Shown one piece after another: positions 6,958 to 16,028 of a stretch of DNA of 64,000 nucleotides (the stretch's first letter is position 1; every line of letters starts with the position of its first letter). The notes under the pieces are model-generated. The model made no database searches. It was not told the DNA's origin and was given only the letters and a program-made list of their open reading frames with translations. This stretch comes from Methylobacterium sp. Leaf99 (GTDB lineage Bacteria > Pseudomonadota > Alphaproteobacteria > Rhizobiales > Beijerinckiaceae). The position numbers and the translations under genes were made by a program. Location of the stretch: the NCBI RefSeq assembly GCF_001422375.1, contig NZ_LMMU01000007.1, forward strand, positions 187,006 through 251,005, read 5' to 3'.

Positions 6958-8273
6958 AGCCGCCCGTGACCAAGGCCCCGCCCCTGACGGCGATCCTGAA
7001 GCTCTATCGCTACGGCCTCATGGTCGGCGAGCCGGCGGTGGCCGGCCTGCTGGCGTGGCGCTCGCGTCAGGGCAAGGAGGACCCCGGCCGCCTGCCCGAG
7101 CGCCGGGGCCTGCCGGGACGCGCCCGCCCCATCGGCCGCCTCGTCTGGATGCACGGGGCCAGCGTCGGCGAGATCCTCTCCCTCGTCGGCCTCGTCGACG
7201 GCATGATCGCCCGGGGCTTCTCCGTCCTCGTCACCACGGGCACCCGCAGCGCCGCCGACCTCATCGGCAGCCGCCTCCCCTCCGGGGCCGTGCATCAGTA
7301 CGTGCCCCTCGACGCGCCGCGCTGGGTCGGGCGCTTCCTCGACCATTGGCGCCCGGACCTCGCCCTCGTGGCCGAATCCGAGATCTGGCCCAACACCCTC
7401 GTCGGCCTGCACGCCCGCGCGATCCCCCTCATCCTCGTCAACGGGCGGATGTCCGCGCGCTCGTACAAGGGCTGGGGCCGCAGCCCGCGCACGGCCCGCG
7501 CCCTCCTGTCGCGCATCGCCGTCTGCCTCGCGCAGACGGACGAGGATGCGGCGCGCTTCGCCCGGCTCGGAGCCCCCCGGGTCAGCGTCTCGGGCAACCT
7601 CAAATACGATTCCGACGTGCCCCCCGTGGACGAGCAGCAGCTGGCCCACCTGCGCGACTGCGTCGGCGACCGCCCGGTCTGGGTCGCGGCCAGCACCCAT
7701 CCGGGCGAGGACGCCGTGGCGGCCCGCGTCCATGCGGCCCTGAAACGGCGCTGGCCGACGCTCCTCACCATCGTGGTGCCGCGCCATCCCCATCGCGGCG
7801 GCGACGTCGTCGCCCGCGCCGCGACGGAAGGCCTGCGCAGCGCCCGGCGCTCCCAGGGCGGACGCCCGCACGGGGACGTCGACCTCTACGTCGCCGACAC
7901 CCTCGGCGAGCTCGGCCTGTTCTACCGCCTGACCGCGCTGGTCTACCTCGGCGGCTCCCTGGTGGAGCGGGGCGGGCAGAACCCCATCGAGCCGACGCGG
8001 CTGGGCGCCGCCGTCCTGCACGGCCCCCACATCTTCAACTTCACCCAGGTCTACCGGGCCCTCGACGGGGCCCGCGGCGCCCGCTGCGTCGCCGACGAGG
8101 CCGAGCTCACGGCGGCCCTCGCCGACCTCCTCGCCGATCCGACCCGCATCGACGCCATGGTCCGGGCGGGGGCGGCGGCGCTGGCGCCGTTCGAGGGCGC
8201 CGTCGACCGCACCCTGGCGGTGCTCGATCCCTTCATCGCGCAGATGCGGCTCACCGCCCTGGCGGCCCAGTGA
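6954..8273 (+). CDS. waaA: 3-deoxy-D-manno-octulosonic acid (Kdo) transferase
   Basis: The 439-residue inner-membrane glycosyltransferase adds Kdo from CMP-Kdo to lipid IVA. An N-terminal hydrophobic anchor is followed by the conserved HGASVGE at residues 67-73, which contains the catalytic glutamate. VTTGTRSAAD, AESEIWPN, NGRMS and GNLKYD follow, and the C-terminal nucleotide-sugar domain holds LGELGLFYRLT and GGSLVERGGQNPIEP. Length is typical of the family. It overlaps the DUF374 gene (ATGA) and lpxK follows after 10 bases, forming a three-gene lipid A operon. kdsB, which supplies CMP-Kdo, is about 21 kb away in the same window. Confidence 0.94.
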   Translation: MKPPVTKAPPLTAILKLYRYGLMVGEPAVAGLLAWRSRQGKEDPGRLPERRGLPGRARPIGRLVWMHGASVGEILSLVGLVDGMIARGFSVLVTTGTRSAADLIGSRLPSGAVHQYVPLDAPRWVGRFLDHWRPDLALVAESEIWPNTLVGLHARAIPLILVNGRMSARSYKGWGRSPRTARALLSRIAVCLAQTDEDAARFARLGAPRVSVSGNLKYDSDVPPVDEQQLAHLRDCVGDRPVWVAASTHPGEDAVAARVHAALKRRWPTLLTIVVPRHPHRGGDVVARAATEGLRSARRSQGGRPHGDVDLYVADTLGELGLFYRLTALVYLGGSLVERGGQNPIEPTRLGAAVLHGPHIFNFTQVYRALDGARGARCVADEAELTAALADLLADPTRIDAMVRAGAAALAPFEGAVDRTLAVLDPFIAQMRLTALAAQ

Positions 8274-8283
8274 GCCCGGCCTG

Positions 8284-9261
8284 ATGCGGCCCCCGGCCTT
8301 CTGGCATGCCGGACCGGGGCACCCCGCCGCGCGGGCGCTGGCGCCCCTCGCCGCCCTCTACGGCCGCCGCAGCGCCGCGCGGATGGACCGGCCGGGCGCG
8401 GCCGGCCCCTGCCCCATCCTGTGCGTCGGCAATTTCACCCTCGGCGGCGCCGGCAAGACGCCGACCGCCCTGGCCCTGGCCGGATTCCTGCGCGGCCTCG
8501 GCGCCGCTCCCGCCTTCCTGACCCGCGGCTACGGCGGGCGCCTCGCCGGCCCGGTCCGCGTCGATCCCCACCGGCACGGAGCCGCCGACACCGGCGACGA
8601 GCCCCTGCTGCTGGCCCGCCACGCTGCCACCATCGTGGCGCGTGACCGGTCGGCCGGGGCGCGCCTCTGCGTCGCCCACGGCGCCGACGTGATCGTCATG
8701 GACGACGGGCTCCAGAACCCGGCGCTGGCCAAGGATCTCGCCCTCGCGGTGGTGGATGCCGGCGGGGGCGTCGGCAACGGGCTCGTGTTCCCGGCCGGCC
8801 CCCTCCGGGTGCCGCTGGCCCGGCAATGGCGCCACATCCACGGCCTCGTCCTCATCGGCGACGGCGCAGGGGGCGAGGCCGTGGCCGGGGAAGCCGCCCG
8901 GCGCGGCCTGCCGGTGCACCGCGCCCACCTCGTCCCCGGAGGCGACTGGGCCGGGCGCCGGGTCCTGGCCTTCGCCGGGATCGGCCGACCCGAAAAAATG
9001 TTCGCGACCCTTCGCGAGGCCGGCGCCGACCTCGCCGGCACACGCGCCTTCGCCGACCACCATCCCTACACGCGCGCCGAGCTCGATGCCCTCTCGGCCG
9101 AGGCGGCGCGCCTCGGGGCCGACCTCGTCACCACCCACAAGGACCATGTCCGCTTGCCGCCGGCTTTTTCCGGCCGTGTCGCGATCCTGCCCGTGACCCT
9201 CGAATTTCGGGAGTCCCGCCCCCTCCTCGCGCAGCTCGCGAAAAGTCTCGGCCGGCCCTGA
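8284..9261 (+). CDS. lpxK: Tetraacyldisaccharide 4'-kinase
   Basis: The 325-residue kinase phosphorylates the 4' position of the lipid A disaccharide, producing lipid IVA at the inner membrane. The P-loop GGAGKT is at residues 54-59, followed by LTRGYGG, GDEPLLLARH and VIVMDDGLQNPAL, all diagnostic of LpxK. The C-terminal part has VLAFAGIGRPEKMF and the block FADHHPYT. Length matches the family. It is the last gene of the DUF374-waaA-lpxK operon, 10 bases after waaA. The enzyme acts immediately before WaaA in the pathway. Confidence 0.94.
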   Translation: MRPPAFWHAGPGHPAARALAPLAALYGRRSAARMDRPGAAGPCPILCVGNFTLGGAGKTPTALALAGFLRGLGAAPAFLTRGYGGRLAGPVRVDPHRHGAADTGDEPLLLARHAATIVARDRSAGARLCVAHGADVIVMDDGLQNPALAKDLALAVVDAGGGVGNGLVFPAGPLRVPLARQWRHIHGLVLIGDGAGGEAVAGEAARRGLPVHRAHLVPGGDWAGRRVLAFAGIGRPEKMFATLREAGADLAGTRAFADHHPYTRAELDALSAEAARLGADLVTTHKDHVRLPPAFSGRVAILPVTLEFRESRPLLAQLAKSLGRP

Positions 9262-9326
9262 CTGTCCGGCGCAACGGCGAAGAACTGTCCCTGGCCCGGA
9301 GCGTGCTGCGAGCTTAGCCTTGGGTC

Positions 9327-9959
9327 ATGCCCGACCTGTCCAGCCTCCTCGCCTTCGCCCTCGTCTCCCTCGGCCTGGTGCTGACGCCGGGGCCGAACAT
9401 GATCTACCTCGTCTCGCGCTCCATCGCCCAGGGGCCCCACGCCGGTCTGATCTCGCTGGGCGGCGTGGCGCTGGGCTTCGTCGTCTACATGCTGTGCGCG
9501 GCCTTCGGCATCACCGCCCTGCTGCTGGCCGTGCCGTTCGCCTACGACACCCTGCGCTGGGCCGGAGCGGCCTACCTGCTCTATCTCGCCTGGCAGGCCG
9601 TGCGGCCGGGCGGGCGCAGCCCGTTCGCGGCGCGTTCCCTGCCTCATGATGGCCCCGGCCGGCTGTTCGCCATGGGGTTCGTCACCAACCTGCTGAACCC
9701 CAAGATCGCGGTGATGTACCTGTCGCTGCTGCCGCAGTTCATCGATCCCGCGCGGGGCAGCGTCCTCGCCCAGGCGCTGATCCTCGGCGCGATCCAGATC
9801 GTGGTGAGCGTCGGCGTCAACGCCCTCATCGCCGTCGGTGCCGGATCGGTGTCCGCGTTCCTCGGCGGCCGCCCGGCCTGGCAGGTGGCGCAACGCTGGC
9901 TCATGGGCACGGTGCTGGCCGGCCTCGCCCTGCGCATGGCCGCCGAATCGCGGCGCTGA
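9327..9959 (+). CDS. LysE/RhtB-family amino-acid exporter
   Basis: The 210-residue integral membrane protein has about six hydrophobic segments. The family motif LTPGPNMIYLVSRSIAQGPHAG is near residue 14 and GFVTNLLNPK near residue 113. LysE/RhtB proteins export amino acids or derivatives such as homoserine, threonine or lysine; the substrate cannot be predicted. It stands alone, 65 bases after lpxK, and is convergent with znuA across a large inverted-repeat element. Confidence 0.85.
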   Translation: MPDLSSLLAFALVSLGLVLTPGPNMIYLVSRSIAQGPHAGLISLGGVALGFVVYMLCAAFGITALLLAVPFAYDTLRWAGAAYLLYLAWQAVRPGGRSPFAARSLPHDGPGRLFAMGFVTNLLNPKIAVMYLSLLPQFIDPARGSVLAQALILGAIQIVVSVGVNALIAVGAGSVSAFLGGRPAWQVAQRWLMGTVLAGLALRMAAESRR

Positions 9960-10115
9960 GATCGACCATCCCGTAGCAGTTTTGACCGACGCGTGGGGCG
10001 CGGCGGGCTCCCTCTCCTTCCAGGCTACTGGATTCACACAAATGCGAACGAGCCGATCTCGTGCAGAGACAGGGCACCTGACGGCATCCGGATGCGGGCG
10101 TGAGGCTCACGGGTG

Positions 10116-10209
10116 CTCCCTCTCCTGGAAGGAGAGGGTTGGGGTGAGGTGTGCGGACTCTCCGGAATAGTCACACACCTCACCCTGTCCCTCTCCTTCC
10201 AGGAGAGGG
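10116..10209. repeat. Long inverted-repeat (REP-like) element between convergent genes
   Basis: A left arm at 10116-10153 and a right arm at about 10174-10209 are near-reverse complements about 36 bases long, around a 20-base loop. Each arm also contains its own smaller dyad (CTCTCCTGGAAGGAGAG, CTCTCCTTCCAGGAGAG). A truncated relative, CTCCCTCTCCTTCCAGG, occurs at about 10008-10024. The form matches dispersed intergenic REP-like elements of proteobacteria. It probably also acts as a two-way terminator for the LysE-type gene and znuA. The rest of the 298-base gap holds nothing else I can name. Confidence 0.65.
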
Positions 10210-10257
10210 GACCCGAGCATCCCGTGAGATGCCGAAATCCCGCGGCGTTCAGGAGCG

Positions 10258-11190
10258 TCAGCGCGGGCCGAGCGCCTTGGCGAAGGCGTTCAGGTTGCTG
10301 CGCATCATCGCCACGTAGGTCGGTGCCGGTCCGTTCGGGCCTGACAGGGCGTCGGAATAGACCTTGCCGCCGATGGCGGCCCCGCTCTCGCGGGCGATCT
10401 GCTCCATGAGGCGCGGATCGGCGATGGTCTCGAGGAACACCGCCGGAATCTTCTCCGCCCGGATCTGCCGGACGATGCGGGCCACGTCGCGCGGGCTCGC
10501 CTCGCTGTCCGTCGAGACCCCCTGCGGCGCGATGAAGGTGAGGCCGTAGGCGGCGGTGAAGTAGCCGAAGGCGTCGTGGGTGGTGATGATCCGGCGCTGC
10601 GCGGGGGGGATTTTCGCGATGGTGGCGCGGACCTCGCCCTCCAGGGCGTCGAGCTCGGCGAGATAGGCCGTGGCGCGGGCGGCGTAGTCCGCCGCATGGG
10701 CCGGATCGCGCTTGGCCAGACCGTCGCGGATGTTGGCGACGTAGACCTTGGCGTTGGCGATGCTCTGCCACGCATGCGGGTCGGCGTGATGGTCGTGGGC
10801 ATGGCCGTGGCCGTGGTCGTCTGCTTCCTCGATGGCCTTGATCCCCTTCGAGGCCACCACCACGGGCGCCTTGGCACCGGACGCCTTGATCAGGCGGTCG
10901 ATCCAGCCCTCCAGGCCGAGGCCGTTGACGACGACGAGGTCGGCCGCCGCCAGGGTGCGGGCGTCACCGGGGGCAGGGGCGTAGCCGTGGGCGTCGGCAT
11001 CGGGCTTGACCAGGGTCGTCACCCGCACGCGGTCGCCGCCGACTTGGGCGGCGAGGTCGCCCAGGATCGAGAACGTCGCCACCACGCCGAGTTTTTCGGT
11101 GTCCGCCAGGGCTGGCCGCACGCCGCAGAGGACGGCGAGCAGCAGGACGAACGCCATCGGCAGTCCGGTCGAGGGGCGTCCACGGGGCAT
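10258..11190 (-). CDS. znuA: Zinc (or manganese) ABC transporter substrate-binding protein, ZnuA family
   Basis: The 310-residue exported protein binds metal in the periplasm for a cluster A-I ABC importer. A signal peptide ends near ALA-DTE. The conserved ligand histidines lie in DADAHGYAPAP, in DPHAW and in TTHDAFGYF, with an acidic ligand near VFLETIADP. The His/Asp-rich loop DDHGHGHAHDHH (around residue 125) is typical of zinc-specific members. The ATG at 11190 is preferred over an in-frame TTG at 11196. Permease and ATPase genes are not adjacent, so it must pair with a system elsewhere. A small palindrome upstream may be a Zur site. Confidence 0.88.
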   Translation of the reverse strand: MPRGRPSTGLPMAFVLLLAVLCGVRPALADTEKLGVVATFSILGDLAAQVGGDRVRVTTLVKPDADAHGYAPAPGDARTLAAADLVVVNGLGLEGWIDRLIKASGAKAPVVVASKGIKAIEEADDHGHGHAHDHHADPHAWQSIANAKVYVANIRDGLAKRDPAHAADYAARATAYLAELDALEGEVRATIAKIPPAQRRIITTHDAFGYFTAAYGLTFIAPQGVSTDSEASPRDVARIVRQIRAEKIPAVFLETIADPRLMEQIARESGAAIGGKVYSDALSGPNGPAPTYVAMMRSNLNAFAKALGPR

Positions 11191-11225
11191 CGGCAAAAGT
11201 CCTCGGTTCAGGGTATTTCAGCCAG

Positions 11226-11238
11226 TAATGTAACATTA
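11226..11238. promoter_or_regulatory. Candidate Zur-type operator upstream of znuA
   Basis: TAATGT-A-ACATTA is a perfect dyad in an AT-rich patch 35 bases upstream of the znuA start. It resembles AT-rich zinc-repressor boxes in composition and symmetry. It is shorter than the usual alphaproteobacterial Zur site, so the assignment is tentative. Confidence 0.4.
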
Positions 11239-11339
11239 TCACATTGCCAAGCCTGGATGCCTCGACTTGATCTCTCGCCCCCCCGGCCGCAAACACCGGC
11301 CGGGCCTGTGTGCAAGGGCATTGGGACTTACGAAAAAGC

Positions 11340-13121
11340 ATGGCGCGTCGGCCGCTCCTGAGGGGTGACACCCTCCCCCTCCTCGGCCGCGTCTGGCGCG
11401 AATGGCTGAGCCCCCACCGGGCGACCCTCGCCGTGGTCCTCGTGCTCATCGCCATCGTGGGCGCCGCGACGGGGTTCTACCCGGCCCTGATCAAGGGCGC
11501 CTTCGACGCCTTCGACGGCAAGGACACGGCGGCCCTCGCCTACGGTCCCCTCATCGTCATCGCCATCACGTCGATCCGGGGCTTCGCCCTGTTCGGCCAG
11601 ACGGTGCTGACCAACCGGGTGGTGACGCGGGTCGAGGCCGACATGCAGGCGGCGCTCTACGCCCACCTCATCGATTCGGACCTGGCCCAGCTCGGCCGCG
11701 AGAGCCCGGCCGCCTTCACCCAGCGCTTCACCACGGATTTCGCCTTCATCAAGGAGGCGCTCACCCGCATCTCCACGGTGCTCCTGCGCGACATCGCCAT
11801 GCTCATCGCCCTGGTGGCGGCGCTCGTCTGGATGGACCCGCTCCTGACCCTGGTGGCGGGCGTCACCGTGCCGTTCGTCGCCGGACCCATCGGCCGCGTC
11901 GGCAAGAAGCTGCGACGGGTCTCGACGACGACGCAGGAGCAGATGGGGCTGACCGCGAGCCTCATCTCCGAGAGCCTGCAGGGTGCGCGCATCGCCAAGA
12001 CCTACGCCCTCGAAGGCTACCTCAAGGGCCGGGCGCAGGGCGCCTTCGACGAGGTGCGGCGCCTCAAGATGAAGGCCGCCAACGCGCGCGGGCGCCTCGA
12101 TCCCCTGCTTGAGATCGGCGGCGGCTTCGCCGTGGCCGCCGTGCTGGTGCTGGTCGGGCAGCGGGTGATGTCGGGCGAGCGCACGGTGGGGGATTTCACC
12201 GGCTACGTCGCCGCCCTCCTGCTCGCCGCCCAGCCGGCCCGGGCGCTCGGCACCCTCAACGCCATCCTGCAGGAGGCGGGCGCGGCCCTGCAGCGCTACT
12301 TCGCCCTCATGGACGAGGCGCCGCTGATCCGCGAGGCGGCGGATGCCAAGGCGTTGCAGGTCGCGGGCGGGGCGATCCGCTTCACCGACGTGCGCTTCCG
12401 CTATCGCCCCGACGCGCCGGCCCTGGAGGGCATCGACCTCGCCGTGCCGGCCGGCGCCACCGTGGCCCTCGTGGGGCGCTCGGGCTCGGGCAAGTCCTCG
12501 CTCCTCAACCTGGTGCCGCGCCTCTACGACGTCGAGGCCGGGGCGGTGTCCATCGACGGGCAGGACATCCGCGGCGTCACCCTCGCGTCCCTGCGCCGGG
12601 CCGTCGCGGTGGTGTCCCAGGAGGTGGTGCTGTTCGACGACACCATCGCGGCCAATATCGGCTTCGGGCGACCGGGGGCGAGCCGGGCCGAGATCGAGGC
12701 GGCGGCGGAGGCGGCGGCGGCCCACGGCTTCGTCGCGCGCCTGCCCGAGGGCTACGAGTTCCGCGTCGGCCCCGCGGGCGGGCGCCTGTCGGGGGGCGAG
12801 CGCCAGCGCATCTCGCTGGCCCGCGCCTTCCTCAAGGACGCGCCGATCCTCCTCCTCGACGAGGCGACGAGCGCGCTGGATAGCGAATCCGAGCGCCTCG
12901 TTCAGGCCGCGCTCCTGCGCCTCATGCGCGGGCGCACCACCCTCGTCATCGCCCACCGCCTCTCGACGGTGCGCGACGCCGACCTCATCGTGGTGATGGA
13001 GGCCGGCCGCGTCGCCGAGACCGGCACCCACGACGACCTGATGCGCCGCGGCGGCGCCTATGCCCGCCTGCACCGGATGCAGCTCTCGGGCGATGCGCCC
13101 GACGAGACCCTGGCGCCCTGA
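11340..13121 (+). CDS. ABC exporter, fused permease-ATPase (MsbA-like)
   Basis: The 593-residue half-transporter has an N-terminal six-helix exporter domain (about 25-325) and a C-terminal nucleotide-binding domain. Walker A is GRSGSGKS near residue 379, the signature LSGGERQRISLARAFL near 485, Walker B ILLLDEATSALD near 506, and the switch histidine lies in VIAHRLSTV. Such proteins act as homodimers and flip lipids, LPS precursors or drugs. An MsbA-type role fits the lipid A genes nearby but is not proven. The ATG at 11340 is chosen; an in-frame GTG at 11310 would add 10 residues. It is divergent from znuA. Confidence 0.85.
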   Translation: MARRPLLRGDTLPLLGRVWREWLSPHRATLAVVLVLIAIVGAATGFYPALIKGAFDAFDGKDTAALAYGPLIVIAITSIRGFALFGQTVLTNRVVTRVEADMQAALYAHLIDSDLAQLGRESPAAFTQRFTTDFAFIKEALTRISTVLLRDIAMLIALVAALVWMDPLLTLVAGVTVPFVAGPIGRVGKKLRRVSTTTQEQMGLTASLISESLQGARIAKTYALEGYLKGRAQGAFDEVRRLKMKAANARGRLDPLLEIGGGFAVAAVLVLVGQRVMSGERTVGDFTGYVAALLLAAQPARALGTLNAILQEAGAALQRYFALMDEAPLIREAADAKALQVAGGAIRFTDVRFRYRPDAPALEGIDLAVPAGATVALVGRSGSGKSSLLNLVPRLYDVEAGAVSIDGQDIRGVTLASLRRAVAVVSQEVVLFDDTIAANIGFGRPGASRAEIEAAAEAAAAHGFVARLPEGYEFRVGPAGGRLSGGERQRISLARAFLKDAPILLLDEATSALDSESERLVQAALLRLMRGRTTLVIAHRLSTVRDADLIVVMEAGRVAETGTHDDLMRRGGAYARLHRMQLSGDAPDETLAP

Positions 13122-13179
13122 GGCGAACGGGCGCCGAACGCGTTCACCCCATCGCAAGCGCGGCGGAGGGCCGGACCCG

Positions 13180-14217
13180 ATGACTCAAGAATCCTACGGC
13201 CGCACGAAGGACGGACACGCCGTCTCGTGCTACACCCTCGCGCGGGGACGCCTCACCGTGCAGATCCTCGATTACGGCGGGATCGTCACCCGGATCGAGG
13301 CGCCCGACCGCGCGGGCCGGATCGCCAACGTGGTCCTGGGCGCCGCCGACCTCGCCGGCTACGAGGCCAGCGACGCGCATTTCGGTGCCCTCATCGGGCG
13401 CTACGCCAACCGCATCGCGAACGGCCGGTTCAGCCTCGACGGTCAAGTCTACGACCTTCCCCGCAACGAGGGCCGCAACACCATGCATGGCGGCCCGCGC
13501 GGGTTCGACCGCGCGGTCTGGCGCGTCGAGGCGGCCACCGGCACGGCGCTCACCCTCGCCCACCGCTCGCCCGACGGGGACCAGGGCTTTCCCGGCACCC
13601 TCGACGTGCGGGTGACCTACAGCCTGTCCGACGACGAGACCCTGTCCATCGCCTACGCAGCCGCGACCGACCGGCCGACGATCCTCAACCTGACCAACCA
13701 CAGCTACTTCAACCTCGCCGGCGAGGGTGCGGGCAGCGTGCTCGATCACGCGGTCACGGTGGCGGCCGACGCGTATCTCACTGTCGACGAGAGCCAGATC
13801 CCCACGGGCGAGCGCCGTTCCGTCGCCGGCACCCCCTTCGATTTTCGCGCGGCCACGGCCCTCGGCGCCCGCATCCGCGCGGCCGACCCCCAGCTGATCC
13901 GGGGCCGCGGCTACGACCACACCTACGTCCTGCGCGACCCCGGTACCCTCCGCCCCGTCGCCACGGCCCACGATCCGTCGAGCGGCCGGCACCTCGCCGT
14001 CGCCACCACCGCGGCGGGCCTGCAGCTCTACACCGCCAACATGCTCGACGGCACGGTGACGGGCTCGGGCGGCGGGCTCTACCGCGCCGGGGACGCCGTG
14101 TGTTTCGAGGCGCAGGGGTTTCCCGACGCGCCGAACCATCCGGATTTCCCGAGCACCACCCTGCGTCCGGGCGAGCGGTTCGCGGCCCTCACCACCTACC
14201 GGTTCACCGTCCGATGA
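13180..14217 (+). CDS. galM: Aldose 1-epimerase (galactose mutarotase)
   Basis: The 345-residue enzyme interconverts alpha and beta anomers of aldoses such as galactose in the cytoplasm. Family motifs are present in order: [37 protein letters not shown] with a catalytic-site histidine, [23 protein letters not shown] and [17 protein letters not shown] carrying the catalytic glutamate. The ATG at 13180 follows GGAGGG at a good distance. It overlaps the next gene by ATGA, so the two are probably co-transcribed. It is 58 bases after the ABC exporter gene. Confidence 0.9.
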   Translation: MTQESYGRTKDGHAVSCYTLARGRLTVQILDYGGIVTRIEAPDRAGRIANVVLGAADLAGYEASDAHFGALIGRYANRIANGRFSLDGQVYDLPRNEGRNTMHGGPRGFDRAVWRVEAATGTALTLAHRSPDGDQGFPGTLDVRVTYSLSDDETLSIAYAAATDRPTILNLTNHSYFNLAGEGAGSVLDHAVTVAADAYLTVDESQIPTGERRSVAGTPFDFRAATALGARIRAADPQLIRGRGYDHTYVLRDPGTLRPVATAHDPSSGRHLAVATTAAGLQLYTANMLDGTVTGSGGGLYRAGDAVCFEAQGFPDAPNHPDFPSTTLRPGERFAALTTYRFTVR

Positions 14218-14534
14218 CGGTCCTCGTCTACGCCGCCGCCGCCCTGTTCGAGATCGGCGGATGCTTCTCGGTCTGGGCCTGGCTGCGGCTCGGACGCTCG
14301 GCCTGGTGGCTCGTGCCGGGGGCCGTGGCCCTGGGGCTGTTCGCCTGGCTCCTCACCCGCGTCGAGAGCGAGGCGGCGGGCCGCGCCTACGCCGCCTATG
14401 GCGGCCTCTACATCGTCGCCTCGCTCCTGTGGATGTGGGGCGCGGAAGGCCAGCGACCCGACCGCTTCGACGGGTTGGGGGCCGCCCTGTGCCTCGCCGG
14501 CGCCGGGGTGATCCTCTACGGGCCCCGGGCCTGA
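14214..14534 (+). CDS. YnfA-family (UPF0060) small membrane protein
   Basis: The 106-residue protein has four hydrophobic segments and the family hallmarks [48 protein letters not shown] and [13 protein letters not shown]0060/YnfA proteins are distant relatives of small multidrug-resistance exporters and their substrate is unknown in most organisms. The start overlaps the stop of the epimerase gene (ATGA), which fixes the start and suggests translational coupling. Confidence 0.88.
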   Translation: MTVLVYAAAALFEIGGCFSVWAWLRLGRSAWWLVPGAVALGLFAWLLTRVESEAAGRAYAAYGGLYIVASLLWMWGAEGQRPDRFDGLGAALCLAGAGVILYGPRA

Positions 14535-14578
14535 CGGGCGTCTCAACCTCGGGATGCAGCCGGGACACACCCCAGAAA

Positions 14579-14609
14579 TTTGCACTGCAACATGCCTGGT
14601 TTGCACTGC
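14579..14609. promoter_or_regulatory. Two direct repeats upstream of the FMN dehydrogenase gene
   Basis: TTTGCACTGC occurs at 14579-14588 and again at 14600-14609. The copies are 21 bases apart, about two helical turns, so both face the same side of the DNA. They lie 76-106 bases before the start codon at 14685, a suitable distance for an activator site. The regulator is unknown. Confidence 0.45.
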
Positions 14610-14684
14610 GGTAGGTTGGCCCTGGAATTCGAATAGATCAAAACGACAATTGATCGACTTCGGCCAGCGAGATAGATATTTCCT

Positions 14685-15974
14685 ATGTCACGACCCACTC
14701 AGCAGAATAACGGCGAGACGACCACGCTCAATCGCAGGAAACTGCTGGAGTTCCTGTCGGCCAGCCCGATCCTGGCGCCCGGTGCCGTCAGCGCCGTGGC
14801 CGGGTTCCTCGCCGCCGGCACGTCCGGCGCCCTGGCCCAGAGCTACGACGTCCTCCGGCAGGCCCCCGTCATGGACGGCGACCTCATCGCCAATCCGGCC
14901 CAGGCCCTCAACGTGTTCGATTTCGAGGCGGTGGCGAAGAAGGCCCTGCCCCCGGCCCATTACGGCTACCTCGCCAGCGGCGTCGACGGCGACGAGACCC
15001 TGAAGGCCAACCGCGACGGCTTCGAGAAGATCGCCATCCGCGCCCGCCGCCTCATCGACGTGCGCAAGATCGACACCACGGTGAAGATCTTCGGCGAGAC
15101 CTGGGGCAGCCCCATCGCCCTGGCACCCATCAGCAGCCAGGGCGCGTTCCACCCCGAGGCCGAGGGCGCCGTCGCCCGCGCCTGCAAGGCGAAGAACCAC
15201 CAGATGATCCTGTCCACCGTGGGCAGCACCTCCATCGAGGACGTGATCAAGGAGCGCGGCGCGCCGGTCTGGTACATGCTGTACCCCACCGACGACTGGG
15301 CCGTGACCGAGGCCCTGGTGAAGCGCGCCGAGAAGGCCGGCGCCCCCGCCATCGTCCTCACCGTCGACCGCCAGGGCGGCCGCAACACCGAGACCCTGTT
15401 CCGCGAACGCCGGAGCGACACCCGCACCTGCACCGACTGCCACACCCCCGGCTTCAAGAACGAGGTGAGCCGCAAGCCGATGTTCGACGACCTCGACGTG
15501 TCGAAGGTGACGAACCTCTACGGCACCGGCATGACCTGGGACTACGTCAAGCGCCTGCGCGGCATCGTGAAGGGCAAGCTCGTCCTCAAGGGTATCGTCA
15601 CCCACGAGGACGCCAAGAAGGCCCTGGAATACGGCGTCGACGCGCTCATCGTCTCGAACCACGGCGGCCGCGCCGAGGAGAGCCTGCAATCGACCATCGG
15701 CGTCCTGCCCGAGATCGTGTCGGCCGTGAACGGCAAGGTCCCGGTCCTCATCGACGGCGGGTTCCGCCGCGGCACCGACGTGATCAAGGCCCTGGCGCTC
15801 GGCGCCACCGCCGTCTGCGTCGGGCGTCCCTACGCCTGGGGCCTCGCCGCCTTCGGCCAGCCCGGCGTCGAGATGGTGCTGACCCTCATGCAGCGCGAGT
15901 TCGAGACGATCATGCGCCAGGTCGGTGCGACGAAGATCGCCGAGATCAACGCCGCCAGCGTCAGCCGCGTCTAG
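14685..15974 (+). CDS. Exported FMN-dependent alpha-hydroxy acid dehydrogenase with a CXXCH motif
   Basis: The 429-residue protein belongs to the lactate/glycolate oxidase family, which oxidises 2-hydroxy acids with FMN. Active-site elements are present: K302 (LVLKGI), H326 and R329 (SNHGGR), D357 (DGGFRRGTD) and GRPYAWGLA. Two features are unusual. Residues 16-51 form a twin-arginine-like signal (NRRKLLEF, hydrophobic stretch, AxA-type end), pointing to export. Residues 249-253 read CTDCH, a c-type heme-binding motif, in the variable loop before the last third of the barrel. An electron-transferring periplasmic dehydrogenase is inferred. It could instead be cytoplasmic, with the cysteines binding a metal. 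Confidence 0.88.
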   Translation: MSRPTQQNNGETTTLNRRKLLEFLSASPILAPGAVSAVAGFLAAGTSGALAQSYDVLRQAPVMDGDLIANPAQALNVFDFEAVAKKALPPAHYGYLASGVDGDETLKANRDGFEKIAIRARRLIDVRKIDTTVKIFGETWGSPIALAPISSQGAFHPEAEGAVARACKAKNHQMILSTVGSTSIEDVIKERGAPVWYMLYPTDDWAVTEALVKRAEKAGAPAIVLTVDRQGGRNTETLFRERRSDTRTCTDCHTPGFKNEVSRKPMFDDLDVSKVTNLYGTGMTWDYVKRLRGIVKGKLVLKGIVTHEDAKKALEYGVDALIVSNHGGRAEESLQSTIGVLPEIVSAVNGKVPVLIDGGFRRGTDVIKALALGATAVCVGRPYAWGLAAFGQPGVEMVLTLMQREFETIMRQVGATKIAEINAASVSRV

Positions 15975-16028
15975 TTTTCGCCGCGCGAGGCGGGACCCGG
16001 CCCCGCCTCGAGATCGGGTCCCGCACAA

